The notes: generated by a model from the letters alone, not told the origin. A stretch of 64,000 nt of DNA from Mycobacterium senriense (GCF_019668465.1 NZ_AP024828.1:3968001-4032000); one strand, 5' to 3'; positions 17,200 to 28,239 are shown, counted from the first letter of the stretch. Numbers and translations: made by a program.

Positions 17200-18621
17200 T
17201 TACAGCGGGATGTTCTTGTGGCGGCCGCGGCGCGCGGGCGCCTGGGCCAGTGCCTCGGTGAGCTTGCTGCGGGTGTGCGACGGGTCGATCTTCTCGTCGA
17301 CCACGCCGATCTCGATGGCGCTGTCCACGCCGCCCGCGATCCGCTCGTGCTCGGCGGCCAGCTGGTCGTGCAGCGCCTCGCGCTCGTGATCCGCCGCCGC
17401 GGCCAGCTTCTTCTTGTGCAGAATGCCGACGGCGGCCTTGGCGCCCATCACCGCAACCTCGGCGTCCGGCCACGCGTACACCTTGGTCGCGTTGAGCGAG
17501 CGCGAGTTCATCGCAATGTAGGCCCCGCCGTACGTCTTTCGGGTGACCAGCGTGACGCGCGGAACCGTGCACTCGCCGAACGCGTGCAGCAGCTTGGCGC
17601 CGCGGCGCACCACGCCGCCCCACTCCTGGTCGACACCGGGCAGGTAGCCCGGCACATCGACGATCACCACCAGCGGAATGCCGAAGGCATCACACAGCCG
17701 CACGAAACGTGCCGCCTTCTCCGCGCTTTCGGAGTTCAGGCAACCGCCCAGACGCAGCGGGTTGTTGGCCAGCACGCCGACCGTGCGGCCGGACAGCCGG
17801 CCCAGACCGATCACCATCGACGGCGCCCAGTTGGCCTGGAACTCGTCGAACGGCGTCTCGTCGTCGAGGATCGCGGTCACGATCGGGCGCACGTCGTAGG
17901 CCCGCCGCGCCGACTCAGGCAGCAGCGCGTGGATGTCGGTGTCGCCCGCCTCAGCCTTGTTGCGGTCGAAATGCCCCTGCTGGCAGAACAACCCGACCAA
18001 CCGGCGACCACGCTCGTACGCGTCGAGCTCGTCGTCGGCGACGATGTGGCACACCCCGGACTTCTTGTGGTGGGTCTCCGGGCCACCGAGCGAGCACATG
18101 TCCACGTCCTCGCCGGTGACGCTGCGCACCACGTCGGGCCCGGTGACGAACACCCGGCTGTCCGGAGCCATCACGATCACGTCGGTCAGGGCCGGCCCGT
18201 AGGCGGCGCCGCCGGCCGCGAACCCGACGACCACCGAGATCTGCGGGATGTAGCCCGACGCCCGGATCATCGCCTCGAAGACCAGGCCCACCGCGTGCAG
18301 CGCCTTCACACCCTCGGCCAGTCGCGCACCGCCGGAGTGCCAGATGCCCACGATCGGGCTCTGCTCCTCGATGGCGGTGTCGTAGGCGTTGACGATGTGC
18401 GTGCAACCCTCGATGCCCATCGCGCCGCCCATGACGGTGCCGTCGGTGCAGAACGCGATGGTGCGCACACCGTTCACGGTCCCCGCGGCGGCAAGGACGC
18501 CGGAACGATCGCGCTCGTGCAGCAACTCGACGGTGTCATCGTCGAAGAAGGTGCTCAAGCGCAACAGCGGGTCGCGAGGGTCGAGCGACTCGCCAACCGT
18601 CTCGGGGGCCGTGATAGTCAT
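17200..18621 (-). CDS. accD6: Acetyl/propionyl-CoA carboxylase beta subunit AccD6
   Basis: A protein of 473 residues, the carboxyltransferase subunit that makes malonyl-CoA for FAS-I and FAS-II with AccA3. Crotonase-like halves are evident, with GIWHSGGARLAEG, FAAGGAAYGPAL and the C-terminal TRKTYGGAYIAMNS typical of acyl-CoA carboxylase beta chains. It is the last gene of the fabD-acpM-kasA-kasB-accD6 operon, 32 bp after kasB. The length is the same as in M. tuberculosis. Confidence 0.97.
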   Translation of the reverse strand: MTITAPETVGESLDPRDPLLRLSTFFDDDTVELLHERDRSGVLAAAGTVNGVRTIAFCTDGTVMGGAMGIEGCTHIVNAYDTAIEEQSPIVGIWHSGGARLAEGVKALHAVGLVFEAMIRASGYIPQISVVVGFAAGGAAYGPALTDVIVMAPDSRVFVTGPDVVRSVTGEDVDMCSLGGPETHHKKSGVCHIVADDELDAYERGRRLVGLFCQQGHFDRNKAEAGDTDIHALLPESARRAYDVRPIVTAILDDETPFDEFQANWAPSMVIGLGRLSGRTVGVLANNPLRLGGCLNSESAEKAARFVRLCDAFGIPLVVIVDVPGYLPGVDQEWGGVVRRGAKLLHAFGECTVPRVTLVTRKTYGGAYIAMNSRSLNATKVYAWPDAEVAVMGAKAAVGILHKKKLAAAADHEREALHDQLAAEHERIAGGVDSAIEIGVVDEKIDPSHTRSKLTEALAQAPARRGRHKNIPL

Positions 18622-18653
18622 CGCAGGTCTCCTGATATTCGGTGTTGCTCGGT

Positions 18654-19907
18654 TCAGTACCGCCCGAAGGCGATGGCCACGTTGTGTCCGCCGAAGCCGA
18701 ACGAGTTGTTGATCGCGTACTCGTAGTTGCCGGGTCGGGGCTTGCCGGCCACGACGTCCAGGTCGATTTCGGGGTCGAGGTTTTCCAGGTTGAGCGTGGG
18801 TGGGACCACCTGGTCGCGCAGGGCGAGCACGGTCAGGATGGATTCCACGGCGCCGACCGCACCCACCGAGTGGCCCAGTGCGGCCTTGGGGGCGTAGACG
18901 GCGGGTTGGTGGCTGCCCAGCGCGTTGTTGATGGCCTTGCTCTCGGCGACGTCACCGACCGAGGTGCCGGTGGCGTGGGCGTTGACGTGGCCGATGTCGG
19001 ACGGGCTGAGCCCGGCGAGCTGGATGGCGCGGCTCATCGCGTGGCCGGCGCGCAAGCCGTTGGGGTCCGGGGCGACCATGTGGTAGCCGTCGGAGGTGAT
19101 GCTGGCACCCATGATGCGGGCCAAGATGTTGGCGCCGCGGGCTTTGGCGTGTTCCTCGGTCTCGATGACCAGCAGCGCGCCGGCCTCACCGAACACGAAG
19201 CCGGTGCGGTCGCGGTCGAACGGGCGGCACGCGCCGACCGGGTCGTCGTTCTTGGTCGACATCACGATGCGCATCTGGGCGAACGCCGCGATCGGCACTG
19301 CCTCGATCTTGGTCTCGACGCCACCGCAGATGGCGATGTCGGCCTCGCCGAACACGATGTTGCGCCAGGCCTGCGCCACACCCTCGGAACCCGACGCGCA
19401 CGCCGATATGGGGGTGATGACGCCGGCCTTGGCGTGCCGTTCCAGTCCCACCGCCGCGGAGGCGCCGTTCGGCATGTACTTCTGCACCCCGAGCGGCGAA
19501 ACGGCCTTCATACCACGCTGGCGCATGTCGTCGTAGCTGTAAACCAACTCCTCCGAGGACCCCAGGCCGGTGCCGATGGACACCATCAGCCGGTTGGAGT
19601 CGACCTCGGGGGAGCCGGCGTTCTCCCAGACCCGCCGGCCCAGAATGGTGGACATCCGCTGCAGGTAACCTGTTCGGCGCAACTCGACGCGCGTCATCTG
19701 GCTGTCGAATTCCTCCAGCAGGTGCCCGCCGATTCGCACCGGCAGGTCAAACTCCTCGACGAACGGATCCTCGAGGACCCGGATTCCACTTTGGCTGTCC
19801 AACAACAGCTTCCAGGTGGTTTCGGCATCAGTTGCCAGCGCGGTCGTCATGGCGACGCCAGTGACGACCACGTTTGGGAGTGTTTTCCCGGTAACCAACT
19901 CCGTCAT
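18654..19907 (-). CDS. kasB: 3-oxoacyl-ACP synthase KasB
   Basis: A protein of 417 residues. This FAS-II beta-ketoacyl-AcpM synthase performs late elongation to full-length meromycolates; its loss in M. tuberculosis abolishes acid-fastness. The catalytic triad is Cys in SACASGSE, His in NAHATGTS and His in ALGHSVGA. The start at 19907 gives [12 protein letters not shown]; an upstream in-frame segment (TEGTFASP) resembles an alternative longer N-terminus seen in M. tuberculosis. It lies 26 bp after kasA. Confidence 0.96.
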   Translation of the reverse strand: MTELVTGKTLPNVVVTGVAMTTALATDAETTWKLLLDSQSGIRVLEDPFVEEFDLPVRIGGHLLEEFDSQMTRVELRRTGYLQRMSTILGRRVWENAGSPEVDSNRLMVSIGTGLGSSEELVYSYDDMRQRGMKAVSPLGVQKYMPNGASAAVGLERHAKAGVITPISACASGSEGVAQAWRNIVFGEADIAICGGVETKIEAVPIAAFAQMRIVMSTKNDDPVGACRPFDRDRTGFVFGEAGALLVIETEEHAKARGANILARIMGASITSDGYHMVAPDPNGLRAGHAMSRAIQLAGLSPSDIGHVNAHATGTSVGDVAESKAINNALGSHQPAVYAPKAALGHSVGAVGAVESILTVLALRDQVVPPTLNLENLDPEIDLDVVAGKPRPGNYEYAINNSFGFGGHNVAIAFGRY

Positions 19908-19933
19908 GGGACTTGCGAACGTTCCTTCCGTAC

Positions 19934-21184
19934 TCAGTAACGCCCGAAGGCGAGTGCCACGTTGTGGCCACCGAACCCGAACGAGTTGTTGATCGCATAA
20001 CGGAACTCGCCGTAGCGAGGTTCGCCCGCGACAACATCGAGATCGATCTCGGGATCGGGTGTTTCGTAGTTGAGTGTTGGCGGTATCACGCCATCCCGAA
20101 GGCTCAATACCGTGAGAACAGATTCCAAAGCTCCGACCGCACCGATGGAGTGCCCCAGAGCCGACTTCGGTGCGTACACCGCCGCTTCCTGGCAACCCGC
20201 GACGCGAATGGCGTTGGCCTCGGCCGTGTCACCGATCGGCGTTGCCGTCCCGTGAGCATTGACGTGGTCGATGTCCTTGGGGGACAAACCCGCCAGCTCC
20301 AGCGACCGGGTCATGGCGCGACCGGCGCGCACGCCGTCCGCCGCCGGTGCCACCATGTGGAACGCGTCCGAGGTGATGCCGGCACCCATCAACCGGGCCA
20401 GTGGCTTTGCGCCACGAGCCTTGGCGTGCTCTTCGGTCTCGATGATCATCATCGCCCCGGCTTCACCGAACACGAAGCCGTCGCGGTCCTTGTCGAACGG
20501 CCGCGATGCGCGCTCGGGCTCATCGTTGCGCGTCGACATGGCCCGCATCATCGAGAACGCCGCGATGGGCAGCGCCTCGATGGGGCCCTCGACTCCACCG
20601 CAGACGGCGAAGTCCGCGTCACCCATGACGATCTGACGCCACGCGTGGGCGATCGCCTCCGAACCCGAGGAGCAGGCCGAGACCGGGGTGATGACCCCGG
20701 CGCGGGCACCGAGCTGCAGGCCCACCACCGCGGCGGCACCGTTGGGCATGATCATCTGAACGGCGAGCGGCGACACCTTGCGGGGGCCACCCTCGTTCAT
20801 CAGGTCGTAGGTCTCAACAATCCGCTCGGCGCCGCCGAGCCCGGTGCCGACCACGACCGAGAACCGGTCGGGGTCGACCTCGGGGCTACCGGCGGTCTCC
20901 CATAGCTGAGTGCTCAGCACCTTGGCCAACCGCTGGACATACGACATGCGCCGCATGTCCAGCCTGCTCATGTGCTCGTCGATGGGCTCCCTGAGGTGAC
21001 CGCCGATCTTGACGGGCAGATCCCACTTGGTGACGAACTCGTCTTCGAGGACGTGGATGCCGCTTTCGCCGGCCAACAAACCCTTCCACGTGCTCTCGAT
21101 GTCCGGCGCGATCGATGTCGTCGCCGTGACAGCGGTTACCACGACATTGGGGTAACCGCCATTAGCAGTGGAAGGCTTGCTCAC
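19934..21184 (-). CDS. kasA: 3-oxoacyl-ACP synthase KasA
   Basis: A protein of 416 residues. This essential FAS-II condensing enzyme extends C16-C26 acyl-AcpM with malonyl-AcpM during meromycolate synthesis. Cys171 lies in [10 protein letters not shown], and the catalytic His residues lie in VNAHGTATP and SALGHSIGA. The start overlaps the acpM stop by 4 bp (ATGA), giving tight stoichiometric coupling with its carrier protein. It is the target of thiolactomycin and related inhibitors. Confidence 0.97.
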   Translation of the reverse strand: MSKPSTANGGYPNVVVTAVTATTSIAPDIESTWKGLLAGESGIHVLEDEFVTKWDLPVKIGGHLREPIDEHMSRLDMRRMSYVQRLAKVLSTQLWETAGSPEVDPDRFSVVVGTGLGGAERIVETYDLMNEGGPRKVSPLAVQMIMPNGAAAVVGLQLGARAGVITPVSACSSGSEAIAHAWRQIVMGDADFAVCGGVEGPIEALPIAAFSMMRAMSTRNDEPERASRPFDKDRDGFVFGEAGAMMIIETEEHAKARGAKPLARLMGAGITSDAFHMVAPAADGVRAGRAMTRSLELAGLSPKDIDHVNAHGTATPIGDTAEANAIRVAGCQEAAVYAPKSALGHSIGAVGALESVLTVLSLRDGVIPPTLNYETPDPEIDLDVVAGEPRYGEFRYAINNSFGFGGHNVALAFGRY

Positions 21185-21528
21185 TTGCTGTCCGCTTCCA
21201 GCCTCGACTTGACGTTGGCGACCGCGTCGGGGTTCTCGGTCTCCAGCTTGGCGCGCAGCGCCTCGGCAGCCTCGGGGTTCTCTTCCTCGAGCTTCTGGAT
21301 GTAGTTCACGACGTCACCGACGGTGCGCAGACCAGCGAGGTCCTCGTCGGGGATCTTGACGCCGTACTTGTCCTCGGTCTGAACGGCGATCTCGACCATC
21401 GACAGCGAGTCGATGTCCAGGTCGTCGACGAAGGACTTCTCCGGGGTGACCTCGGAGGGCTCGATACCGGTCACCTCTTCGATGATCTCGGCGATACCGG
21501 CGATGATTTCTTCCTGGCTGACAGCCAC
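21181..21528 (-). CDS. acpM: Meromycolate extension acyl carrier protein AcpM
   Basis: A protein of 115 residues. A typical ACP four-helix core has the phosphopantetheine attachment site [13 protein letters not shown] with Ser41. It also has the mycobacterium-specific C-terminal extension of about 35 charged residues ([17 protein letters not shown] and onward). It carries the growing chain between KasA/KasB and the other FAS-II enzymes. Confidence 0.97.
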   Translation of the reverse strand: MAVSQEEIIAGIAEIIEEVTGIEPSEVTPEKSFVDDLDIDSLSMVEIAVQTEDKYGVKIPDEDLAGLRTVGDVVNYIQKLEEENPEAAEALRAKLETENPDAVANVKSRLEADSK

Positions 21529-21618
21529 GGCGTGCTTCCCTTCGTAATGTGTTGTGTGTTAGTCGAATTGACGACGTGCTATGCGGTTGTACTGGTTGTG
21601 CAACTGGTCGAGCTGGCT

Positions 21619-22527
21619 TTAGAGCTCGGCCAAAGCGTCCAGGTCTGCGGGCGACTTGACGGCGCGAGCCGTCACCCCCCGAAGTTCTCGTTTGGCGATG
21701 CCGGTGAGAGTGCCCGCGGGCGGGAACTCCACGGCTGCAGTGACTTCCAGGTCACGCAGCGTCGCGGTGCACAGGTCCCAGCGGACCGGCTGGGTCAGCT
21801 GAGCGACCAGCGCCTCCATCGCCGCGGCCGCCGAAGCGACCGGCTTGCCGTCGCGGTTCGACAGCAGCTTGGCGGTCGGCTCGGACGTCTGAACGGCGGC
21901 CGCCGCGGCGGCGTAGCCGTCGAGCGCCGACGCCATGTACCTGGTGTGGAACGCTCCGGCCACACCGAGGGCACGCACCCGGGCCTTCTCCGGCGGGTCT
22001 TCGGCCAGCTTCTCCAGCGCGGTCAGCGCGCCGGCCGCGACGATCTGCCCGGCGGCATTGCGGTTGGCCGGGAACAGGTCGAGCTGCTCGAGGCGGGCCA
22101 GGACCTCGCTCTCGTCGCCGCCGAGTACCGCGGACATGCCGGTGGGCTCGATGGCGCAAGCCTTGGCCATCTCGGCGCCACGGGTGGCGGCCAGCGCGAC
22201 GGCGTCGTCGGCTGCGATCACGCCGGCGATCGCGTAGGCGGCGATCTCTCCGACGGAGTGGCCGGCCACGACCAGGTCGGCGTCCGACAGCAGGCCGCGC
22301 TTGGTCAGCTCCTGGTGGGCCAGCAGCGTGGCGGCCACGACCAGCGGCTGGGTGACCGCGGTGTCGGTGATCTCTTCGGTCGATGCGGTGGTGCCCAGGC
22401 GCACGAGGTCGAGGCCACTGGCCTTGGACCACAGCGCCAACTGGTCAGCGGCGCCGGCGAGCTCCAGCCATGGCGAGAGCATCCCCTCGGTCTGCGAACC
22501 CTGTCCGGGCGCAAGTAATGCAATCAC
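21619..22527 (-). CDS. fabD: Malonyl-CoA:ACP transacylase FabD
   Basis: A protein of 302 residues that loads malonate onto AcpM. The N-terminal ALLAPGQGSQ and nucleophile motif VAGHSVGEIAAY (Ser91) are diagnostic, with GAFHT providing the catalytic His. It starts with GTG at 22527 and is the first gene of the FAS-II operon, 90 bp before acpM. The upstream region holds the MabR box. Confidence 0.96.
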   Translation of the reverse strand: MIALLAPGQGSQTEGMLSPWLELAGAADQLALWSKASGLDLVRLGTTASTEEITDTAVTQPLVVAATLLAHQELTKRGLLSDADLVVAGHSVGEIAAYAIAGVIAADDAVALAATRGAEMAKACAIEPTGMSAVLGGDESEVLARLEQLDLFPANRNAAGQIVAAGALTALEKLAEDPPEKARVRALGVAGAFHTRYMASALDGYAAAAAAVQTSEPTAKLLSNRDGKPVASAAAAMEALVAQLTQPVRWDLCTATLRDLEVTAAVEFPPAGTLTGIAKRELRGVTARAVKSPADLDALAEL

Positions 22528-22593
22528 GTGTTTAAGAGAACACTGTGGAAACGGTTTTGGCGGGTGTATCAGATTATGAACCTCGTCTTAGGT

Positions 22594-22614
22594 TTTTGTG
22601 TAGACCCTACAAAA
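22594..22614. promoter_or_regulatory. MabR operator in the fasII promoter
   Basis: TTTTGT (22594-22599), nine bases, ACAAAA (22609-22614) is an exact match to the inverted repeat described for MabR. It lies 67-87 bp ahead of the fabD start. A -10-like TAATCT on the minus strand sits downstream of the box, which puts the operator near the -35 region. MabR activates fasII expression and responds to long-chain acyl-CoA in other mycobacteria. Confidence 0.85.
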
Positions 22615-22670
22615 CGGCTCCGTAAGCTACTGGTTTGATATCGTGCCGCGACCTGTTGCCTAAGTCACTA

Positions 22671-23993
22671 TCACCCGGATTGCCCCACAACAGCCCCTCT
22701 GACCGGCAGCGGAACCGCGGGCATGGCGTTGCCGGAGGTGCTGGACGGAGTGGTCGGATAGTTGAGCTGGCCTACCGTCGCCGCCACTCGCAGCACATAT
22801 GCGTCGCGGGGCTGCATGGGATCGCGGCCGGTGAAGTCGGTGATCCGCCTGAGTCGGTAGCGCACGGTGTTTGGATGAACGAACAACTTTCTGGCACAAG
22901 CCTCAATCGCGCCGCCACAATCTAAGTAAGCGTCAAGGGTCTCGATCAGCGTAGGACCCGCGTCGGCCAGCGGGCCCATCACGTCGGTGTGCAGCGCCAC
23001 GATTGCCGAGGCATCGCCCATCAGGGCCCGTTCGGGCAGCAGTTCGCGGGCCGGCACCGGACGTGGCGCACCGCGCCAGCCGCCGACGGCGTTCATGCCG
23101 GATATCGCCTCGCTGGCGCTGTGATAGGCCGCCGTCAGCATGGGCGCGGTGGGTCCGACGACCACCGGGCCGTCGGCGAAGGCGACCAGCAGATCGCCGA
23201 GGAATTTGTCGGTTGGCGACAGTTGGCCTGACACGATCGCGACCAGCCAGGTGCCGTGTACGTCGGTGAGGGCCGCGCGCCCGTGCTGTGCGGCGATATC
23301 GCGGACGTGCTGGCTCGCGCGCTCGCTGTCGTCGGGGCCGGTCGACCCGCCGCGCCCGGGGGCCGGGGTGCCGACCACGACCGTCGCCGGGGCGGTGGTG
23401 TCCCAGTTCAGTGCGGCGGCGCGGGACAGCAGCTCGGGGCCGGTGTCGCCGCGGACCACTGCGTCGACGACGCTGGCCTCCATCCGGCTGTCCCACGTCC
23501 CGCGGGCCTCGGCCGCGTTCGCGTACGCGGTCGCGGCGGTGAACGCCAGATCGCGGCTGTACTTGAGAATGCCCACCGTCAGCGCGGTCAGCTGGTCCTC
23601 GGAGCGGGCCAGCAGCGGGACGACCTCCTCGAAGAAGTCCATGGTCACGCGCGCCATGTCGACGCTGTGGCGCAGTGCGATGCGGCGGGCGAGGTCCTGT
23701 GGCACCAGCTCGAAGGCCTGCGCGGTGTGGCTGACGTTGCTGTGCGGGTCCTGCATCCACTCGGCGAAGTTGTTGATGGCCGTCTGCACCACCAGCGCCA
23801 TGCTGGCCCGCTGCGACGCTTCCAGGTCGCCGAAGAACGGCAACCGATCGCCCATCACCGAGACCGCCTCGGTGGCCAGCCGACCGGAGTACTGCTTCAG
23901 CCGCCGCAGGACCGAATCCGGCACGGTGTCCAGCAGCTCCAGCGGGGATCGGGGCTGCTTGGCGAACGGACCGGCGAAGGGGTTGTCATTCAC
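22671..23993 (-). CDS. mabR: FAS-II operon transcriptional regulator MabR
   Basis: A protein of 440 residues of the PucR/CdaR-like group. It has an N-terminal conserved region (LELLDTVPDSVLRRLKQYSGRLATEAV), a central GGDEF-like degenerate domain, and a C-terminal helix-turn-helix LFVHPNTVRYRLRRITDFTG. It is directly upstream of fabD, and the intergenic region holds its binding site. Compared with the M. tuberculosis protein it has a somewhat longer C-terminal tail (from about TPSSTSGNAMP). It couples fatty-acid supply to mycolate synthesis. Confidence 0.95.
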   Translation of the reverse strand: MNDNPFAGPFAKQPRSPLELLDTVPDSVLRRLKQYSGRLATEAVSVMGDRLPFFGDLEASQRASMALVVQTAINNFAEWMQDPHSNVSHTAQAFELVPQDLARRIALRHSVDMARVTMDFFEEVVPLLARSEDQLTALTVGILKYSRDLAFTAATAYANAAEARGTWDSRMEASVVDAVVRGDTGPELLSRAAALNWDTTAPATVVVGTPAPGRGGSTGPDDSERASQHVRDIAAQHGRAALTDVHGTWLVAIVSGQLSPTDKFLGDLLVAFADGPVVVGPTAPMLTAAYHSASEAISGMNAVGGWRGAPRPVPARELLPERALMGDASAIVALHTDVMGPLADAGPTLIETLDAYLDCGGAIEACARKLFVHPNTVRYRLRRITDFTGRDPMQPRDAYVLRVAATVGQLNYPTTPSSTSGNAMPAVPLPVRGAVVGQSG

Positions 23994-24080
23994 CCCTAAA
24001 ACCTACGCGTCTTTTCTGGAAGTTTCCGCCAAAGGCGGCGCGTGGCGTTCTTAAGATCGCCTCAAGGTAGCGGGCCGCGG

Positions 24081-24118
24081 GGTCGTCGAGCGTGCGGCCA
24101 GCCGCAGGCTCGACGACC
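24081..24118 (-). terminator. Strong hairpin downstream of aceE
   Basis: GGTCGTCGAGC (24081-24091) and GCTCGACGACC (24108-24118) are perfectly complementary. An inner TGCGG/CCGCA extends the stem to a 4-nt loop. It lies about 52 bp past the aceE stop and before mabR. No U-run follows, so it would be a U-less mycobacterial-type terminator or attenuating structure. Confidence 0.65.
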
Positions 24119-24169
24119 ACTGTGCGGCTGGGCGCGCACTCGTCAGCGAGCCCGAGGCGAAGCGTGGGG

Positions 24170-26959
24170 TCAGGCCACGCCGGGGTCTGACGTCTGCTCC
24201 GGGGCGGCCAGCACGTCGTCGATCTTGTACTGGCGGGCGGCCGCGGTCGGCACCGACGGGTCGATCTCGCCGTCGCGGGCCAGCGCCTCCAGCACCGCCA
24301 CCACCTGCGACTCGGCGTCGGTGTTGAAGTATCGCCGCGCCGCAGGCCGGGTGTCGGAGAAGCCGAACCCGTCGGTGCCCAGGGTGACGTAGGTGCCCGG
24401 CACCCAGGGCCGGATCTGCTCGGCCACCGCGCGCATCCAGTCGGACACGGCGACCACGGGGCCGACGGCGTTCGACAGGGCCTGGGTGACGTACGGGACA
24501 CCGGCCGGCCGGTCCGGATGGCGCAGCCGCGCCCGGTCGACGGCCACGCCGTCGCGGTTCAACTCGCCCCAGCTGGTTACCGACCACACGTCGGCGGCGA
24601 CGTCCCACTCCGCGGCCAGCATCTGCGCGGCGTTGAGTGCCGACGGCATCGCCACCCCCGACGCCAGGATCTGCGCCTTGTTGGCCCGCTGTTCGGTGGC
24701 GACGTGGTAGCGGTACAAACCCCGCAGCACGCCCTCGGGGTCGAAGTTCTCCGGCTCGGGCGGCTGCACGTACGGCTCGTTGTAGATGGTGATGTAGAAG
24801 TAGACGTCCTCGGGGTTCTCCCCGAACATCCGCGCCAGCCCGCTCTCCACGATGTAGGCGATTTCGTAGGCGAAAGCCGGGTCGTAGGCGACCACCGCCG
24901 GGTTGGTGCTGGCCAGCAGCAGCGAGTGGCCATCGGCGTGCTGCAGGCCCTCGCCCGTCAGCGTGGTGCGCCCTGCGGTGGCACCGAGTAGGAAGCCGCG
25001 AGCCATCTGGTCGGCGGCGGCCCACAAGCCGTCACCGGTGCGCTGGAAGCCGAACATCGAATAGAAGATGTAGATCGGGATCATCGGCTCGTTGTGCGTC
25101 GCATACGACGTGCCCGCCGCGATGAACGAACCGACCGACCCGGCCTCGTTGATGCCCTCGTGCAGGATGTGGCCGGCTTCGCTTTCCTTATAGGCCAGCA
25201 TCAACTCGGCGTCCACGGCGGTGTACAGCTGACCGTTGCGGTTGTAGATCTTCAGCGACGGGAACCACGAGTCCATGCCGAAGGTGCGCGCCTCGTCGGG
25301 AATGATCGGCACGATGCGCGGGCCAATCTCCTTGTCCCGCAACACTTCCTTGAAGGTGCGCACCGTCGCCATGGTGGTGGCGACCTCCTGGGTTCCCGAT
25401 CCCTTCTTCAGCGCGGCGTAGGTGTCGCGGCCGGGCAGCCGCAGCGCCTTGGCCTTCGTCCGCCGCTCGGGCAGAAACCCGCCGAGGGTGCGCCGGCGGT
25501 CGACCATGTAGCGGATCTCCTCGGCGTCGGAGCCGGGGTGGTAGTAGGGCGGCAGGTAGGGATCCTCTTCCAGCTGGGCATCGCTGATCGGAATCCGAAT
25601 CGCGTCGCGGAAGTCCTTAAGGTCTTGCAACGCAAGCTTTTTCATCTGATGCGTGGCGTTGCGTCCCTGGAAGTGCGCACCCAGTGAGTAGCCCTTGATG
25701 GTCTTGGCCAGGATCACCGTGGGCTGGCCCTTGTGGTCGACGGCGGCGCGGTAGGCGGCGTAGACCTTGCGGTAGTCGTGGCCGCCGCGCTTGAGGTTCC
25801 AGATTTCGGAATCGCTCATGTTCTCCACGAGCGCCTTGGTGCGCGGGTCGCGGCCGAAGAAGTGGTCGCGCACGTACGCGCCGTCGTTGGCCTTGTACGT
25901 CTGGTAATCCCCGTCCGGCGTGGAATTCATCAGGTTCACCAGCGCGCCGTCGCGGTCGGCGTGCAGCAGGGCGTCCCACTCGCGGCCCCAGACCACCTTG
26001 ATGACGTTCCACCCGGCGCCGCGGAAGTACGACTCCAGCTCCTGGATGATCTTGCCGTTGCCGCGGACCGGGCCGTCGAGACGCTGCAGGTTGCAGTTGA
26101 CGACGAAGGTCAAATTGTCCAGACCCTCCAGCGCGGCGACGTGCGCCAGGCCGCGGCTCTCCGGCTCGTCCATCTCGCCGTCGCCCAGGAAGCACCACAC
26201 GTGCTGGTCGGAGGTGTCCTTGATGCCGCGGTCGTGCAGGTAGTGGTTGAACCGCGCCTGGTAGATGGCGTTGAGCGGGCCCAGGCCCATCGAGACCGTG
26301 GGGAATTCCCAGAAGTCGGGCATCAGCCGCGGGTGCGGGTAGGACGGCAGTCCGCCGGCGGCGTGGCTGTGCTCCTGCCGGAAGCCGTCCATCCGGTCGG
26401 CGGTCAGGCGGCCTTCCAGGAACGCGCGCGCATAGATGCCCGGCGACGCGTGGCCCTGGATGAACACCTGATCCCCGCCGCCGGGGTGCGACTTGCCGCG
26501 GAAGAAGTGGTTGAAGCCGACCTCGTAGAGCGCCGCGGACGAGGCGTAGGTCGAAATGTGGCCGCCCACACCGACTCCCGGGCGCTGGGCGCGGTGCACC
26601 ATGATCGCGGCGTTCCACCGGATCCACGCCCGGTAGCGCCGTTCGACATCCTCGTCGCCGGGGAACCACGGCTCGAGCTCGGTCGGGATGGTGTTGACGT
26701 AATCGGTAGACGTCAGCGACGGGATCGCGACGCGCTGCTCGCCGGCCCGTTCCAGCAATCGCAGCATCAGATAGCGCGCCCGCGACGGGCCGGAGCGCTC
26801 CAGCAATGCGTCGAAGGACTCCAGCCACTCCGACGTCTCGTCCGGATCGATGTCGGGTAGGTAGGAGGCCACCCCCTCGCGGATCACCCGAACGCGGTCG
26901 GGTTCGGTTGCGCCGGTGGGGTTTGTGGCCAGATCGTGGCGCACGAACTCAGTTGTCAA
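24170..26959 (-). CDS. aceE: Pyruvate dehydrogenase E1 component (homodimeric type)
   Basis: A protein of 929 residues. This thiamine-diphosphate enzyme decarboxylates pyruvate and transfers the acetyl group to the lipoyl E2 (DlaT), supplying acetyl-CoA to the neighbouring FAS-II genes. The ThDP motif is [17 protein letters not shown] with VVNCN downstream. The start is TTG at 26959, supported by AGGAG 7 nt upstream and by the N-terminus [13 protein letters not shown]. The reading frame stays open a further 800 bp upstream but that part is divergent-strand coding shadow. It lies upstream of mabR as in M. tuberculosis. Confidence 0.95.
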   Translation of the reverse strand: MTTEFVRHDLATNPTGATEPDRVRVIREGVASYLPDIDPDETSEWLESFDALLERSGPSRARYLMLRLLERAGEQRVAIPSLTSTDYVNTIPTELEPWFPGDEDVERRYRAWIRWNAAIMVHRAQRPGVGVGGHISTYASSAALYEVGFNHFFRGKSHPGGGDQVFIQGHASPGIYARAFLEGRLTADRMDGFRQEHSHAAGGLPSYPHPRLMPDFWEFPTVSMGLGPLNAIYQARFNHYLHDRGIKDTSDQHVWCFLGDGEMDEPESRGLAHVAALEGLDNLTFVVNCNLQRLDGPVRGNGKIIQELESYFRGAGWNVIKVVWGREWDALLHADRDGALVNLMNSTPDGDYQTYKANDGAYVRDHFFGRDPRTKALVENMSDSEIWNLKRGGHDYRKVYAAYRAAVDHKGQPTVILAKTIKGYSLGAHFQGRNATHQMKKLALQDLKDFRDAIRIPISDAQLEEDPYLPPYYHPGSDAEEIRYMVDRRRTLGGFLPERRTKAKALRLPGRDTYAALKKGSGTQEVATTMATVRTFKEVLRDKEIGPRIVPIIPDEARTFGMDSWFPSLKIYNRNGQLYTAVDAELMLAYKESEAGHILHEGINEAGSVGSFIAAGTSYATHNEPMIPIYIFYSMFGFQRTGDGLWAAADQMARGFLLGATAGRTTLTGEGLQHADGHSLLLASTNPAVVAYDPAFAYEIAYIVESGLARMFGENPEDVYFYITIYNEPYVQPPEPENFDPEGVLRGLYRYHVATEQRANKAQILASGVAMPSALNAAQMLAAEWDVAADVWSVTSWGELNRDGVAVDRARLRHPDRPAGVPYVTQALSNAVGPVVAVSDWMRAVAEQIRPWVPGTYVTLGTDGFGFSDTRPAARRYFNTDAESQVVAVLEALARDGEIDPSVPTAAARQYKIDDVLAAPEQTSDPGVA

Positions 26960-27190
26960 CGCACTACTCCTGTTGTGTGGCGGAATGTGTGCCGTAACGG
27001 GTGGGTCGCACCCTGCCCACCATCGTGCCGCACCGAGGTTTCGTGCGGATAGCCGACATCGGGTAGCCGACGGAGGCTGCACCTGGCGAACACCAACTCG
27101 GCGTGTATGGGGCAGCTGGGCAACCCACCCGGTAACGTCAGGCTTGTGCTCATCCGGTGGGATGCCGTCCCTCAGACGCAGGTGAAGGCC

Positions 27191-27733
27191 ATGCCCCGGC
27201 GCGGGGCGCTGGCCCTCGGGTGTGTCGCCGTGACGCTGATGGGCATCGTCGGGTGCACCTCCGTCACCAACGGCACGGCAACGCCGGACACCAAAGTGGC
27301 GCCGGCCTACCGGCAGTCGGTGTCGGCGTCGGTGTCCGCGTCGTCGGTGACGTCGAGCGTCCGAGAGTCTCAGCGGCAACAGTCGCTGACCACCAAGGCG
27401 GTGCGCACCGCCTGCGCCACGCTGATCACCACCAGCAAGAACGCGATCGACAAGACCAACGAATTCGTCCAGGCGTTCAACGCCGGCCGCGGCACCGGCC
27501 CCACCGAAGGGCCGGCCATCGACGCCCTCAACGACAGCGCCACCACGGTGGGCAACAGCTTCAACGACGCGATGTCGCAGCAGATCAAGGACGCCTTCAA
27601 CGCCTACATCGACGCCGCCCGCGCGGTGGCGAACGCCATCGGCACCCACGCGGGGACCGGGGAATTCAACAAGCGGGTCGATCAACTCAACGACACGAAG
27701 AAGAACGCGGTGAAACTGTGCCTGGCTACGTAA
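27191..27733 (+). CDS. Putative lipoprotein (Rv2240c-like)
   Basis: A protein of 180 residues. [16 protein letters not shown] is a signal sequence ending in the lipobox IVGC, so the mature protein should start at that Cys and be anchored in the membrane. The rest is Ser/Thr/Ala-rich and then helical ([19 protein letters not shown] onward), with no recognised enzymatic motif. A GTG at 27182 is an alternative start. It is divergent from aceE and stands at the head of the DUF3052-ahpE group. The function is unknown. Confidence 0.72.
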   Translation: MPRRGALALGCVAVTLMGIVGCTSVTNGTATPDTKVAPAYRQSVSASVSASSVTSSVRESQRQQSLTTKAVRTACATLITTSKNAIDKTNEFVQAFNAGRGTGPTEGPAIDALNDSATTVGNSFNDAMSQQIKDAFNAYIDAARAVANAIGTHAGTGEFNKRVDQLNDTKKNAVKLCLAT

Positions 27734-27816
27734 GGATGCGGAAGTATGGACCACGTTCTGGCTGTGCGACGATAATCCCCAATCGCATAGCGCGCGGACG
27801 TTAAGGAGGTTCCACG

Positions 27817-28239
27817 GTGGTCGCGGCGGATCACGCCCCGAGCTACGCCCGCAAATTGGGCATCGAACGGGACCAAGTCGTCCAGGAGTGGGGCTGGGAC
27901 GAAGACACCGATGACGAGATCCGCGCTGCGGTCGAGGAAGCCTGCGGCAGTGAGTTGCTCGACGAGGACACTGACGAGGTGGTCGACGTCGTGCTGCTCT
28001 GGTGGCGTGACGGTGACGGCGACCTGGTGGACACCCTGATGGACGCGATCGGCCCGCTGGCCGAAGACGGCGTGATCTGGGTGCTGACGCCCAAGACGGG
28101 CAAGCCGGGTCACGTACTGCCGGCCGAAATCGCCGAGGCGGCCCCCACCGCCGGTCTGATGCCGACCTCGTCGGTCAACCTGGGCGACTGGAGCGCCAGC
28201 CGGCTGGTACAGCCCAAATCCCGTGCCGGGAAGCGTTGA
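27817..28239 (+). CDS. DUF3052 family protein (Rv2239c-like)
   Basis: A protein of 140 residues, acidic, cytosolic and conserved in actinobacteria. The core is [20 protein letters not shown], then [13 protein letters not shown], then [16 protein letters not shown]. It starts with GTG at 27817 behind a very strong AAGGAGGT. The stop overlaps the ahpE start (TGATG), so the two are translationally coupled. The function is not known. Confidence 0.9.
   Translation: MVAADHAPSYARKLGIERDQVVQEWGWDEDTDDEIRAAVEEACGSELLDEDTDEVVDVVLLWWRDGDGDLVDTLMDAIGPLAEDGVIWVLTPKTGKPGHVLPAEIAEAAPTAGLMPTSSVNLGDWSASRLVQPKSRAGKR

Noticed and set aside
17218..18726. Plus-strand frame of about 500 codons opposite accD6
   Set aside because: Shadow of accD6; His/Arg-rich and without any family signature.
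26960..27754. N-terminal extension of aceE to about 1194 residues
   Set aside because: The extra part lies opposite the lipoprotein gene, is low complexity, and a ribosome site plus family N-terminus support the TTG at 26959.
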